Notes under the pieces: model-generated
Told to the model about the DNA's origin: nothing
Database searches by the model: none
Seen by the model: only the letters and a program-made list of their open reading frames with translations
Shown: positions 53,495 to 61,454 of the stretch, piece by piece
Numbering within the stretch: position 1 is the stretch's first letter
Layout of the letters: the number at the start of each line of letters is the position of its first letter
DNA from: a bacterium
GTDB lineage: Bacteria; Myxococcota_A; Polyangia; Nannocystales; Nannocystaceae
Direction: 5' to 3'
DNA length: 64,000 nt
NCBI GenBank assembly: GCA_024742475.1
Contig: JANSYI010000015.1
Span: 1-64,000 of the forward strand
Position numbers and translations under genes: made by a program

Positions 53495-53710
53495 TCACCT
53501 GCGGAGCGACCGTGCCTTGTCGCGGTCACGCTTCGCGCAGGCCTCCTCAGAGAGATCCGGGTGCGCGGTAGGCCCCTGGTGTCCGCAGTCGAGGCAGCTG
53601 TAGACCGCCACGTCCGGAGCATTCCGCACATACGGATGGGGCTCGCGCCGCAGCACGCGACATCGGTCGACCCCCGCGCCGCACTTGCGGCAGGTGTGAG
53701 GCGGCCTCAC
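53495..53710 (-). CDS. small zinc-ribbon protein
   Basis: 71 residues from a GTG that overlaps the previous stop (GTGA). Two CxxC pairs, CRKCG and CLDCG, about 35 residues apart, form a zinc ribbon. The tail is basic. Probably a small nucleic-acid-binding protein; last gene of the leftward operon. Confidence 0.65.
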   Translation of the reverse strand: MRPPHTCRKCGAGVDRCRVLRREPHPYVRNAPDVAVYSCLDCGHQGPTAHPDLSEEACAKRDRDKARSLRR

Positions 53711-54252
53711 GAGACCTCCGAATCGAAGTGGACCGCTCCAGCCACCCACCAACCCGCGCCGCTGGCCGAAGTACAGGCGACCGCGTCGAACTCGGCGTCG
53801 ACGATGTCCTCGTGGGCGCGGCGGAAGCCCGCGTCTTGCACGGCGAAGCCCCGCCCCTCCGTGGTGTACGTGGAGACCGCATTCGTGCTCCGCGCGAGGA
53901 AGACCGCGAGTGCCTCACGACTCACGCCGCACGCTCGGGCCGATAGACAGAGGGCTCGGCGGAGCATCGAGGTCGACCTTCGGCTACCCGCGCGCCTCAT
54001 CTGCCGCAGGGCAATGGGCGCCGAGCGGCCGAAGCGATGGGCCACGCGAACGGCAACCCGTCGCGTCAGAGCCTCTTCCCAGCTCTGCACCGTGTCGCAC
54101 GCTGCTCGCCCGATGGGCATGCGGGGAGGCCTGCGCGAAAAGGACAGCGGGTCGGCTTGAACGAAGTCGCTCGGCCTCATCCCGGAGGGCAGCGGATCCC
54201 ACCCTTCGGTCCCGAGGACGTGCCAACGGAAGTGGATGCGACGGAACATCAT
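53707..54252 (-). CDS. unknown basic protein with possible HTH
   Basis: 181 residues from the first of two adjacent ATGs. Basic and Arg-rich. Residues ~92-135 (RRALCLSARACGVSREALAV, FLARSTNAVSTYTTEG) look like a helix-turn-helix. The C-terminal part is a small beta region. A stereotyped leader CGAGGTGGCCG precedes the start. Overlaps both neighbours by 4 nt. A regulator is possible. Confidence 0.5.
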   Translation of the reverse strand: MMFRRIHFRWHVLGTEGWDPLPSGMRPSDFVQADPLSFSRRPPRMPIGRAACDTVQSWEEALTRRVAVRVAHRFGRSAPIALRQMRRAGSRRSTSMLRRALCLSARACGVSREALAVFLARSTNAVSTYTTEGRGFAVQDAGFRRAHEDIVDAEFDAVACTSASGAGWWVAGAVHFDSEVS

Positions 54253-54473
54253 CGGCCACCTCGCATTCGCTCGACGAAGGTTTCGCCCTTCCGGGTGAGC
54301 ACCGCGTAGCGCTTCGGGTCCAGTCGCCCGGAGGCGACCATCCCGAGCTTGTACATGCGCCGAGCTCGGACCCGGTCTGGGCCCTCGAGGTAGATCCCGG
54401 CTGGCGACTCGATGTCGTAGATCCGGCCAAGGAACTCGGCGTCACCCTGGGTGATGGTCTCGGAGCGATTCAC
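54249..54473 (-). CDS. small unknown protein
   Basis: 74 residues from a GTG that overlaps the methyltransferase stop (GTGA). It reads like a small winged-helix-type protein (RVRARRMYKLGMVASGRLDP, then YAVLTRKGETFVERM). The stop overlaps the next start. Possibly a DNA-binding partner of the methyltransferase; unproven. Confidence 0.55.
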   Translation of the reverse strand: MNRSETITQGDAEFLGRIYDIESPAGIYLEGPDRVRARRMYKLGMVASGRLDPKRYAVLTRKGETFVERMRGGR

Positions 54474-55969
54474 GCCGCCACCTCGGACCATGCGCGGCCT
54501 GACCGGCGCCGAAGCTGTTCGCGCACCCAGATCGGGTTGCCATCCAGCGTCCATCTGCCCGCGGCCGCGGCTTCGAGCGTCGCGGCGCACGACAGAGCGA
54601 TCGCGTAGGCGGTCGGTGGTGGCACTGCATTGCCGATCCGCTCGCGCCATCCTGCGTGGCTCTTCCCGTCCAGGACGAGCGGCTCGCCGTCGATCTCGGT
54701 CGGGAAGCCTTGCAGGGCTGCGAGCTCGAGCGTGGTCATCGGCCGATGCCAGGTTCGGTCGGCCGCTGCGATGACAACGTGGCAGGGCCGGCGGCCCTCG
54801 AGGTCGAGTCGCGGACCGACGATATTTGCCGGCTCGCCCGGTCCGACGCGGTGCGTCGGCTTCACCGTTCGCGGGTCGGCCAGGCTCGCGGTCGCGTTGT
54901 TGATGTTGTGGGCGCCGCGAATCGTTCGGCTTTCGCGGTCCCAGCGCGCGACGCCGACGCAGCCGCGGTGAGGATTGTGCGACAGCCGCGGGTCGGCGAC
55001 CTGGGCGGGGAAGTTGTCGATCGATGGGTGACCGATGACGGCCGCACTCTGGCCGTCCCACGGGCGGACCCCATGACCTCCCTCTCTCCGCTTGCACCCG
55101 ACACGGGGGTCCGCGACGCTGCCCCAGGTGTCGCGGGCCGTGGTGTGCCCCAGGACTGCGTGAGACGGCCCCTCCCAGCTCTCGACCCCGTACGGACCGT
55201 TGGGTCGACCGCTGCGCTCTGTGAGGCGTACAGAGTCCGGGATCGCCCTCCAATCCCGCCCCGCAGGGATGAGCGCCAGGCGGACCCAGTTGAGCGCGGA
55301 GAGTCGCGGCAGCGCATGCATCGCACCGCCGGACTTCGCCCCTGGCGCGGGCACGGGCAGGCAACCGAGGACTTCGCCGATCGTCTTGACGGGCTTCTGG
55401 CTCGGGAGCCGAAGGAAGGCTTCGACCTGGGGCATGTGACGCGCGACCAGGAGGAATCGCCGCCGGCGCTGAGCAAGCCCACCGAGCTCGCCGCAGTCGT
55501 GGACGGAGGTGTTGACGGCGTACCCGTAGCTGTGCAGCAGCGCCACGATGCGCTCGAGCCAAGCGCGGCCACGCGACTGGATGCGGGGCACGTTCTCGAG
55601 CAAGACGAGCCTCGGCGGCCTCTTCCAGGCTTCGAGCGCGAGCCAGATCCCGTGAAACGCGAGGCTGTTGAGCCGCTGGTACTTGTCGAGCTTTGCCGAC
55701 TGCTCGGGCAGGCAGCCCGAGAATCCCTTGCAGGGCGGTGACGCGAAGACAACGTCGGGGCTCTCGGCGCAGAGGTTGGCAAGAGCTGCGGGCGTCTCCA
55801 TGGCGGCGATGTCGACGTGGTGCGCGGACTCGCCAGTGAACCGCGCGAGATCCCTGCAGGCGGCCTCGTTGAAGTCGAGGGCTCCGACGCCCCGAAAGCC
55901 GGCGCGATGGAAGCCGAGGGCGCCCCCTCCGGAGCCGCTGAATAGGTGGAGGACAGTAGGTCTGGTCAC
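54470..55969 (-). CDS. DNA (cytosine-5) methyltransferase with repeated target-recognition region
   Basis: 499 residues from a GTG. Conserved blocks are all visible: LFSGSGGGALGF (motif I, 9-20), the nucleophile Cys80 in SPPCKGFSG (IV), ENV at 125-127 (VI), QRRRR at 167-171 (VIII) and GNAVPP at 446-451 (X). Residues ~258-370, where the target-recognition domain should be, hold three units of about 39 residues, each with GVxxW, a GH or GAH turn and ending ADPR (287-289, 326-328, 366-368). It probably protects element DNA from restriction. No cognate nuclease is seen. A 34-bp leader repeat ends at its start codon. Confidence 0.93.
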   Translation of the reverse strand: MTRPTVLHLFSGSGGGALGFHRAGFRGVGALDFNEAACRDLARFTGESAHHVDIAAMETPAALANLCAESPDVVFASPPCKGFSGCLPEQSAKLDKYQRLNSLAFHGIWLALEAWKRPPRLVLLENVPRIQSRGRAWLERIVALLHSYGYAVNTSVHDCGELGGLAQRRRRFLLVARHMPQVEAFLRLPSQKPVKTIGEVLGCLPVPAPGAKSGGAMHALPRLSALNWVRLALIPAGRDWRAIPDSVRLTERSGRPNGPYGVESWEGPSHAVLGHTTARDTWGSVADPRVGCKRREGGHGVRPWDGQSAAVIGHPSIDNFPAQVADPRLSHNPHRGCVGVARWDRESRTIRGAHNINNATASLADPRTVKPTHRVGPGEPANIVGPRLDLEGRRPCHVVIAAADRTWHRPMTTLELAALQGFPTEIDGEPLVLDGKSHAGWRERIGNAVPPPTAYAIALSCAATLEAAAAGRWTLDGNPIWVREQLRRRSGRAWSEVAA

Positions 55970-56003
55970 ACGACCCCAACCCCGTCGGCCGAACCGTACG
56001 GGG
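55970..56003 (-). promoter_or_regulatory. 34-bp leader repeat, copy A (before C5 methyltransferase)
   Basis: Read on the minus strand it starts CCCCGTACGGTTCGGCCG and ends GGGGTCGT directly before the GTG. Copy B (62339-62372) differs at one base. Arms CCCCGT and ACGGGG can pair across 12 nt; the GGGG near the end may be the ribosome site. Confidence 0.8.
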
Positions 56004-56028
56004 ACACGCGTGTGGGCACGCGCTGTGG

Positions 56029-56217
56029 TCAGAAGGGGGGATCAGGCTCCGGCGGCGGGGCGTTTGCCCGTGCCCAGCTGGCCCCCTTGCGGGCCTCATC
56101 GGCAGCGCGGACGAGCAGTCGCGCGGCGGCGTCGACATCCGCTGGTGTCCCTCCCTCGGCCATGAGATCGCCGGCGAGCTCGAGCAGGATGCCGGATGCA
56201 CGGACGTGGGGGTTCAC
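56029..56217 (-). CDS. small unknown helical protein
   Basis: 62 residues from a GTG that overlaps the zinc-ribbon gene stop (GTGA). Ala-rich and helical (ASGILLELAGDLMAEGGTPA, DVDAAARLLVRAADEARKGA) with a Pro tail. About 25 bp separates its stop from the leader repeat of the methyltransferase gene. Confidence 0.55.
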   Translation of the reverse strand: MNPHVRASGILLELAGDLMAEGGTPADVDAAARLLVRAADEARKGASWARANAPPPEPDPPF

Positions 56218-56411
56218 TCGATCCTCCGATCGCACTTCGGGCATTCGCGGATCTTCGCGCCACGAATGACCAGCACCCCGCACGTGCAGCGGGCCGCATC
56301 TTCAACCGCTCCCCCGTCGAGGTCCTCAAGATCGCGGACGCCACGAGTCGCCAGGTGCGAGAGTCGTTCCTTGCTCGAGGTTCCCCTCAGCTCCAGTCGC
56401 CGCCGGCTCAT
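56214..56411 (-). CDS. small zinc-ribbon protein
   Basis: 65 residues. Basic start, then CTCG and CPKC pairs near the C terminus (ARCTCGVLVIRGAKIRECPK), a compact zinc ribbon. Overlaps the previous gene by ATGA. Confidence 0.6.
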   Translation of the reverse strand: MSRRRLELRGTSSKERLSHLATRGVRDLEDLDGGAVEDAARCTCGVLVIRGAKIRECPKCDRRIE

Positions 56412-56668
56412 CCGAGACCTCCATCGTTCTCGGGTCGCAGGCGCGACAAGAGGTCTCTGAACGCACCTGTTCGGCGCGCCCTGTTCCCGAACCGATGGTC
56501 GAGGTCCTCGAGGACGAGCTTGGCCGCGGCCCTTGGGTCCTGGGTGTCGAGCAGCTTGGACGCAGATGAGCACGCACCTTCGATCTGCCCCACGGTCCAG
56601 CCGTCGCGCCATCCTTCGATCGAGTCTCCGGGCTGGTGGCTGCTGGTGAACTCGCTATCCACGGTCAT
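56408..56668 (-). CDS. small unknown protein
   Basis: 86 residues, leading GAGG before the ATG. Helical (LLDTQDPRAAAKLVLEDLDH, FRDLLSRLR), with no Cys pair. It overlaps the end of the HTH gene upstream by 14 nt. No family recognised. Confidence 0.55.
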   Translation of the reverse strand: MTVDSEFTSSHQPGDSIEGWRDGWTVGQIEGACSSASKLLDTQDPRAAAKLVLEDLDHRFGNRARRTGAFRDLLSRLRPENDGGLG

Positions 56669-57017
56669 CCTCTTGCGCCCTCTCTCCGCGCTGGAGACTC
56701 AGGCCAGCGAGCAACCGACTCCGGATCTCCGGTGGCCAAGCCTGGCCCAGCACGTTGTCGAGCAGCACCCGCGTCGCCTTCGACACCGTGCATGGGAAAG
56801 AGCGCAGCGCCTCGCACGTGTCCTCGCCTACGTGGGTGGTGATTCGATACGGCAGCCCGAACTCGCTGTCCCTCGGGCGCCTCATCGGAGGGATACCAAG
56901 CCGAGCTCGGTTCCTCCGCACGACGGCTCGCCCGACGCCGAGCTGTTCAGCGATCGCCCGATCGGACACCTTGCCGAGGGGTAGGGACTCCCAGTCGATC
57001 GAAGGCCGCCTACTCAT
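56655..57017 (-). CDS. small HTH protein
   Basis: 120 residues from the ATG at 57017 within the end of the J-domain gene (8-nt overlap). An HTH segment is visible at ~17-38 (VSDRAIAEQLGVGRAVVRRN, then RARLGIPPMRRP). A C-terminal helical part with CEALRSFPCTVSKATRVLLD resembles a ribbon or arm. Likely transcription regulator of the element. Confidence 0.65.
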   Translation of the reverse strand: MSRRPSIDWESLPLGKVSDRAIAEQLGVGRAVVRRNRARLGIPPMRRPRDSEFGLPYRITTHVGEDTCEALRSFPCTVSKATRVLLDNVLGQAWPPEIRSRLLAGLSLQRGERAQEDDRG

Positions 57018-57654
57018 CGTCCACCTCAGTCGCCGCGAAGTGCCGCCGCGCGTCCTCGATCGCGAGGTTGAGTTCGACCATGGCCTCGGTGCTTCCACCC
57101 GGGCGATCGGGATGGAGGACAGGTGCGAGTCGCTTGTAAGCTGCCTCGCAGTCCTCGAGGTTGCCCCCGGGGTCGATGCCCAGCACGCCCATCCAGTGCA
57201 GGCTGCCCGTCGTGGCCGGCAGCGCGTCGAATCCGGAGAACGCCTGCTCGAAGAGGTTGGAGCTGCCGTGCCGGTCGATCCGGCGAAGCGACTCGATGGT
57301 GATGGCAACAGCGCGCATGTTGTCCGCCGCGCTTCGGTACTGGTCGCACGCGATCGCCACGCTGCGACCGCCACGCTTGAAGAACACGGCCACCCCCGGG
57401 TCATCAGGCTTGCGCCGGCCCGACATCGGCTGGCCGTCCCGGCGCAGCGGAATGTTGGAACTGATGATGACTTCGCGCGCGCGGAAGCGGTCGAGCTCGG
57501 AGCGTAGACCCTCGCGAGCGTCGGCGATGGTCAGAGGCCGAAGGCCGTACCTTTCGGAGTCCTTCCGTCCGAACCGCGAGCTGATCCGAGATTTCGGGGC
57601 TGTCCGCCGAGCGGTGGTCGGCCAGGTGAGAGGGTAGGGTTTGGGCTGGATCAT
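57010..57654 (-). CDS. J-domain (DnaJ-like) protein
   Basis: 214 residues from an ATG that overlaps the previous stop by ATGA. The N-terminal ~150 residues are an unassigned domain with GVAVFFKRGGRSVAIACDQY. The C-terminal ~65 residues are a J domain: ILGI-like GVLGIDPGGNLEDCEAAYKR, then the essential HPD in LHPDRPGG and a last helix. Such proteins recruit a host Hsp70; in viruses they assist replication or assembly. Known in many large phages. Confidence 0.82.
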   Translation of the reverse strand: MIQPKPYPLTWPTTARRTAPKSRISSRFGRKDSERYGLRPLTIADAREGLRSELDRFRAREVIISSNIPLRRDGQPMSGRRKPDDPGVAVFFKRGGRSVAIACDQYRSAADNMRAVAITIESLRRIDRHGSSNLFEQAFSGFDALPATTGSLHWMGVLGIDPGGNLEDCEAAYKRLAPVLHPDRPGGSTEAMVELNLAIEDARRHFAATEVDDE

Positions 57655-58520
57655 GCTCGTGGTCCTCGCGGGAACTCCCGCACTCGAAGGTGATCGGGCC
57701 AGGTCGACAGGTCGTTCCCCTTGCCCGCTTGGGTTCCGGCGCCCACCGAAGAGCTGCCGAGCTGTTTGATGAAGACGGCCACGCCGGCGTCGAGCCCCTT
57801 GGTGGCCAGCTGGCGGATCCACGGCGCCGCGCATGGGCGCGCCGATCGTCCGGACTCGCCTCCGATCACCAGCCAGTCGAGCTGCTCGATGCCGTCGGGC
57901 CAGACGATCGGCGCGAGCAGAGGCTCAGCGCTGACGCCTTTGACGGCGGCAGGCATCTCGAGCAGCGCGGGGACCCGCTTCGACCACGCCGCCTGGTCCT
58001 CTGCCGAGACCAGGACCTGTACGTTGGGAAGTGGCCAGGGGACGCTCCACCACGGTCTCGCGGGAAGCTTCGGGTGCTTCTGGTACCTGCACCCGTAGCC
58101 CATGGCCGCCTCGTTCGCTTCGGCGGCACCCTTCCACGGGATCGCGTCACGCCCGGGTCTCTTGGTCGCGATGATGAACGTGTGCTGAGGGCACGCGGCC
58201 ATCACCGCGAAGACAGCGGCTCGGAAGGACTCAGGGACCTGCGCGTGGAAGAGGTCGCTCATCGAGTTGACGAAGACGCGCCTCGGCTTCCGCCAGCGAA
58301 GGGGTTCCGCGAGTTTCTGCGGGAGCACCCGAACCTCCCCGGTCCAGTCCGGTCCAGACCGGAATGCGTCTCGAGGGCGGATCTTCGTCAGGCCCTTGTG
58401 CTGGGCGCAGAGGTTCCGCGCCGCAACGCCGATCGCGTAGCAGTTGTCGCAGCCCTTGGAGACGCGGCTGCATCCGACGACCGGATTCCAGGTGACATCG
58501 CACCATTCGATCTCGCTCAT
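57651..58520 (-). CDS. phage Gp37/Gp68 (DUF5131) family protein
   Basis: 289 residues. Opens MSEIEWCDVTWNPVVGCSRV and has the three-Cys motif CSRVSKGCDNCYA of this family. Later family blocks: RVFVNSMSDLFHA, FIIATKRPGRD (usually LTKRP), VSAEPLLAPI and WLVIGGESG. Common in phages and islands; believed to be related to radical-SAM-like or iron-sulfur proteins, with no established reaction. Overlaps its neighbours by ATGA. Confidence 0.92.
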   Translation of the reverse strand: MSEIEWCDVTWNPVVGCSRVSKGCDNCYAIGVAARNLCAQHKGLTKIRPRDAFRSGPDWTGEVRVLPQKLAEPLRWRKPRRVFVNSMSDLFHAQVPESFRAAVFAVMAACPQHTFIIATKRPGRDAIPWKGAAEANEAAMGYGCRYQKHPKLPARPWWSVPWPLPNVQVLVSAEDQAAWSKRVPALLEMPAAVKGVSAEPLLAPIVWPDGIEQLDWLVIGGESGRSARPCAAPWIRQLATKGLDAGVAVFIKQLGSSSVGAGTQAGKGNDLSTWPDHLRVREFPRGPRA

Positions 58521-58768
58521 CGGGTGTCTCCTTTTTCTCGTCGCAGGTCGACGACATCGGTCCAGAAGTCGAGCGTGACGATGGTGTCTCCGCACCGCGG
58601 GCAGACGTGGTCCTCGGGCCAGTCGCCGCGCACCCTCTCCAGGTGCCCCAAGACCCGGCACTGAACCGCCTTCAGCCGCTGGTGCGCGCGCGTCAGCGTC
58701 CAACGAATCTCCTCTGTCCAGTCGTCCCACGCATCCAGACATCGAGCGCGTAGTTCAGTCCACGTCAT
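58517..58768 (-). CDS. small zinc-ribbon-half protein
   Basis: 83 residues, start preceded by CGAGGTGGCCG. Helical first part (RARCLDAWDDWTEEIRWTLT, RAHQRLKAVQCRVLGHLERV), then one CPRCG pair. With the earlier Cys and a His it could bind zinc. Overlaps the HD gene stop (ATGA). Confidence 0.55.
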   Translation of the reverse strand: MTWTELRARCLDAWDDWTEEIRWTLTRAHQRLKAVQCRVLGHLERVRGDWPEDHVCPRCGDTIVTLDFWTDVVDLRREKGDTR

Positions 58769-59349
58769 CGGCCACCTCGTGCGGCGCCGACCCTCCGGTG
58801 CTCCGGGAACAGGACGGAGAACAGCGAAAGGAAGCGGTCTCTTGCCTCGAGCGGGGACCAGCACGGCGGCTGCCAGCCCAGCGCGAGTGAACCCGAGCCG
58901 GCCGGCCACGAGCAGTCAGTCTTCTCCCAGGGCCGCGGCGGAGGCTCGCAGAGGGCGGCAGCCTCGAACTGGAGGATCATGGCGTCGACAGCCTTGACCG
59001 GCTTGAGCACGGGGCCGACGAGCCCGAACTTCAGCCGGACGGCCGAGCCGGCAATGTGCTCGAGCCGTCGGTATTCAGGAAGAAGGCGCTTCAGCGGGCT
59101 CGGAACGTCGCCGACGTAGGCCTCGTGCGCATCGTGGAGCAGCCCCCAGCGGGCGAGATGTCTTCCCGCGGGCATGAGCAGCGCAGCGACATGAACGGAG
59201 TGCTCCGCAACCGAGTAGAACGCCCTGCTGTGCCCGAGGAATCGGCAGGTGTGCCCGAGAGCATGAGCGATGTCCTCGATCTCGATTTCGTCTGGTGACG
59301 GTCTCGCGAAGTCGAAGGCGCGAGCGCTGCGAGTCTGAAGCCAGGTCAT
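58765..59349 (-). CDS. HD-domain phosphohydrolase (YfbR-like)
   Basis: 194 residues from the ATG at 59349, preceded by CGAGGTGGCCG. HD-fold residues: RFLGHSRAFYSVAEHSVHVA and LLHDAHEAYVGDVPSPLKRL, with the HD pair followed by the Asp in the later helix. Phage members of this type are 5'-deoxynucleotidase-like and adjust the nucleotide pool. No upstream gene overlaps it, unlike most of the operon. Confidence 0.85.
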   Translation of the reverse strand: MTWLQTRSARAFDFARPSPDEIEIEDIAHALGHTCRFLGHSRAFYSVAEHSVHVAALLMPAGRHLARWGLLHDAHEAYVGDVPSPLKRLLPEYRRLEHIAGSAVRLKFGLVGPVLKPVKAVDAMILQFEAAALCEPPPRPWEKTDCSWPAGSGSLALGWQPPCWSPLEARDRFLSLFSVLFPEHRRVGAARGGR

Positions 59350-59545
59350 CGGCCACCTCGTCTCGGTGCCGCGCGCTCGCATCCGTGCTGGGCGCCGTCG
59401 CATCGAGAAAGGCGATGCGGCGTCGGAGCCCACCGTGGAGCTCGGCCGAGGCCGGTTTCCGGATTCGGCGCTCGCCGGCGCTGCCTACATTGGCCCCGCG
59501 CGGGGCCGAAAACACTCTTGATATTATGCATTATCACGAATCCAT
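59350..59545. promoter_or_regulatory. intergenic region with two palindromes
   Basis: 196 bp between leftward genes. A 16-bp perfect palindrome GGCCCCGCGCGGGGCC (59492-59507) and an AT-rich inverted repeat TGATATTATGCATTATCA (59519-59536, arms TGATA/TATCA) lie together. The AT-rich site is the most likely internal promoter or operator in this operon. No T-run follows the GC palindrome. Confidence 0.5.
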
Positions 59546-60076
59546 CTAGTTGAAATCGTTGGAGTTTCCTGCGCGCTTTGCGCAGGGTGACACGGCAGAT
59601 CGGTCGCTCGAGAAGACCGGGCGCGAGCAGACGGAGCAGAGCATCGTCACTCGGCCGTCGAAGACGAAAGCCCGAAGTCCGGCAGCTGGATGCCGCCGAC
59701 AGCCAACCTCGACGCAGGACGCCGTGCACTCCGAGTCCGAGCACGGGCAGGGCATCGGCGGGGACATCCAGTAGGCAGGTCCGCGACCGGCCGGGTTCGG
59801 TAGGCCCAGGGCGGTTGAGAGATCAGTCGGTTTCTCAGGATCTCCGGGCGAGAGGTGTCGACCTTCGGCCCACGCCTCGAGCTCGCGTACAGCACCGTCG
59901 CCCTTGATGACGACGACCGCTCCCGCGAAGCTCTTTCCGTCTTCGCGAAGCCGCATGAGGGAGACGGCGTCCGGGTCTCGGTTTGCCGCTTCGATGACCT
60001 GGCTGAGCTGGCCCTTGATCCCGTACTCGTCGGGAACGATGCGGCGGTGTGGAGGTGGCTTGTCGTGTTCACTCAT
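59546..60076 (-). CDS. unknown protein with Cys-rich C-terminal half
   Basis: 176 residues from the ATG at 60076. The N-terminal part is a small alpha/beta domain (VVVIKGDGAVRELEAWAEGR). The C-terminal part has eight Cys (CPCSDSECTASCVEVGCRRH, CSVC, then a last Cys), probably two metal sites. No family recognised. The start overlaps the previous stop (ATGA). Confidence 0.6.
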   Translation of the reverse strand: MSEHDKPPPHRRIVPDEYGIKGQLSQVIEAANRDPDAVSLMRLREDGKSFAGAVVVIKGDGAVRELEAWAEGRHLSPGDPEKPTDLSTALGLPNPAGRGPAYWMSPPMPCPCSDSECTASCVEVGCRRHPAAGLRAFVFDGRVTMLCSVCSRPVFSSDRSAVSPCAKRAGNSNDFN

Positions 60077-60957
60077 GTTCTTTGGTCCTCGCGCTCGTTC
60101 TTGGGTTGAAGGATGGGAAGTCGTGCGCGGGCCTTCTCGGCGTCGCGGCCGTGGACGGCGAAGGCGATCCCGAGGCCGTGCTCGCGAAGGCGGTCGTCGT
60201 CGAGGCACAGGCGGCACTCGACGCATGTGGTGGTGCGCGTCTCGGCCGGGCAGGGGATCCACCTCCGAGCGGACCCACGGAGGCGGAACGCCTTCGACGA
60301 GGGGAAGGCGGGCAGGACGAGCGCGGGCGCGTATCCGAGTGCGGCCGCGTCTTCGGCTGCGTTCACGTCTTGGACGCTGGCCAGTGCCGAGACGGGCCCC
60401 CACGCCTCGCGGTCGACACCGTGCTCCCACTGGTGGGTGAAGGTCCAGACCGCTCCGCCGGCGCGGGCCCGGTAGCGCTCAGCCGCGCCGGCGAGCAGCT
60501 CAGCGCCGAGCACGTCGGAGACCTCACCGCCGACGTGAAGCCGAAGGTCCCGGCCGCCCCGAGCTCCATCTTGAGGGACCCCGCGCACCCAGGCCCGATC
60601 GATCGTGTCGGCCTCGACCCGGGTGACCTCGAGCGCGGTCATTCCGTCGGCGGCCGCGTCCAGGCGTCGCATCGTGAGGTGGCCGGACGAAGCCGCGGCG
60701 AAGCACCCGCCCGATTTGAACGGGCATGACGACGGGCAGGTGGCCGCGATGCTCACGTACGTGCTGGCGCAGTAGGGGCCGACCGGTTCGAGCCGCCGCC
60801 GGTCAGTGCTGGTCATCACCGCGCGCTGCGGGGCGAGCTTGCGGTTTGCCGTCGCACGCTGGAGAGACACCGGGCTCTTCGCACTCGGCCGAGCTCGACG
60901 CCCCACCTGCGCGAGTGTGCGGCGGGCTGCTGCGTTTGCTCGGTCGGCGTTATCCAT
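60073..60957 (-). CDS. DUF7227-like phage protein
   Basis: 294 residues from the ATG at 60957; an internal ATG (MTSTDRRR) is another start. The signature is GPYCASTYVSIAATCPSSCP followed by FKSGGCFA, a Cys cluster shared with a family in actinophages and other phages. Later VWTFTHQWE and the C-terminal CVECRLC pair are also typical. Function unknown; the Cys groups suggest an iron-sulfur or zinc site, as in the Gp37/Gp68 protein of the same operon. Confidence 0.75.
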   Translation of the reverse strand: MDNADRANAAARRTLAQVGRRARPSAKSPVSLQRATANRKLAPQRAVMTSTDRRRLEPVGPYCASTYVSIAATCPSSCPFKSGGCFAAASSGHLTMRRLDAAADGMTALEVTRVEADTIDRAWVRGVPQDGARGGRDLRLHVGGEVSDVLGAELLAGAAERYRARAGGAVWTFTHQWEHGVDREAWGPVSALASVQDVNAAEDAAALGYAPALVLPAFPSSKAFRLRGSARRWIPCPAETRTTTCVECRLCLDDDRLREHGLGIAFAVHGRDAEKARARLPILQPKNEREDQRT

Positions 60958-60998
60958 TGCCGACTTGAGGTCTGCAACGCAGGTTTGGGATAGAGGCC

Positions 60999-61454
60999 TC
61001 ACTGCGCGCGCCTCTCGACCATGTGCAGGAGCGCCGATGTTGCGCGCGCAGCCCGGGCGGCCCACCGCGCACAGAGGGAGCGTTGCTGCTTGCCAGCCGT
61101 TGCACGGGCGACCTCGCTATCAGGGGCGAGGACCCACTCCCACTCGAGGCGCCTCCGGTGGGACTCCGCGAGCGCTTTCGCTTCGGCCTCCCTGCGCGCC
61201 CATTCTTCCCTCGCTTCGTATCCGCGCTTGAGTTCCGACCAGTGCTCTGCGCTCACAAGATCTCTGAGAACGATCCGCCGCTTCTCGCTCGATCCGTCTT
61301 CGAGGTGGACCCGGGCCCAGATCCACAGTCCGAACGGACCCTTACTGGGCCGCGAGAGGGCGCCGACGAACTTCAGTCCGGGTTCGTACTCCGCCAGCCC
61401 GAACCGCGCGCACGGGTTGAAGTCAATCGCCTCATCGTACGCTTCCGGGGTCAC
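60999..61454 (-). CDS. unknown protein
   Basis: 151 residues from a GTG that overlaps the HAD gene stop (GTGA). Opens with a short domain (EAIDFNPCARFGLAEYEPGL, KGPFGLWIWARVHLEDGSSE) followed by a charged helix (YEAREEWARREAEAKALAES). No family recognised. Confidence 0.6.
   Translation of the reverse strand: MTPEAYDEAIDFNPCARFGLAEYEPGLKFVGALSRPSKGPFGLWIWARVHLEDGSSEKRRIVLRDLVSAEHWSELKRGYEAREEWARREAEAKALAESHRRRLEWEWVLAPDSEVARATAGKQQRSLCARWAARAARATSALLHMVERRAQ

Noticed and set aside
54249-56201. 650-codon leftward frame over the methyltransferase
   Set aside because: Only its last 74 codons (from the GTG at 54473) read as a protein. The rest is a shadow of the C5 methyltransferase in another frame.
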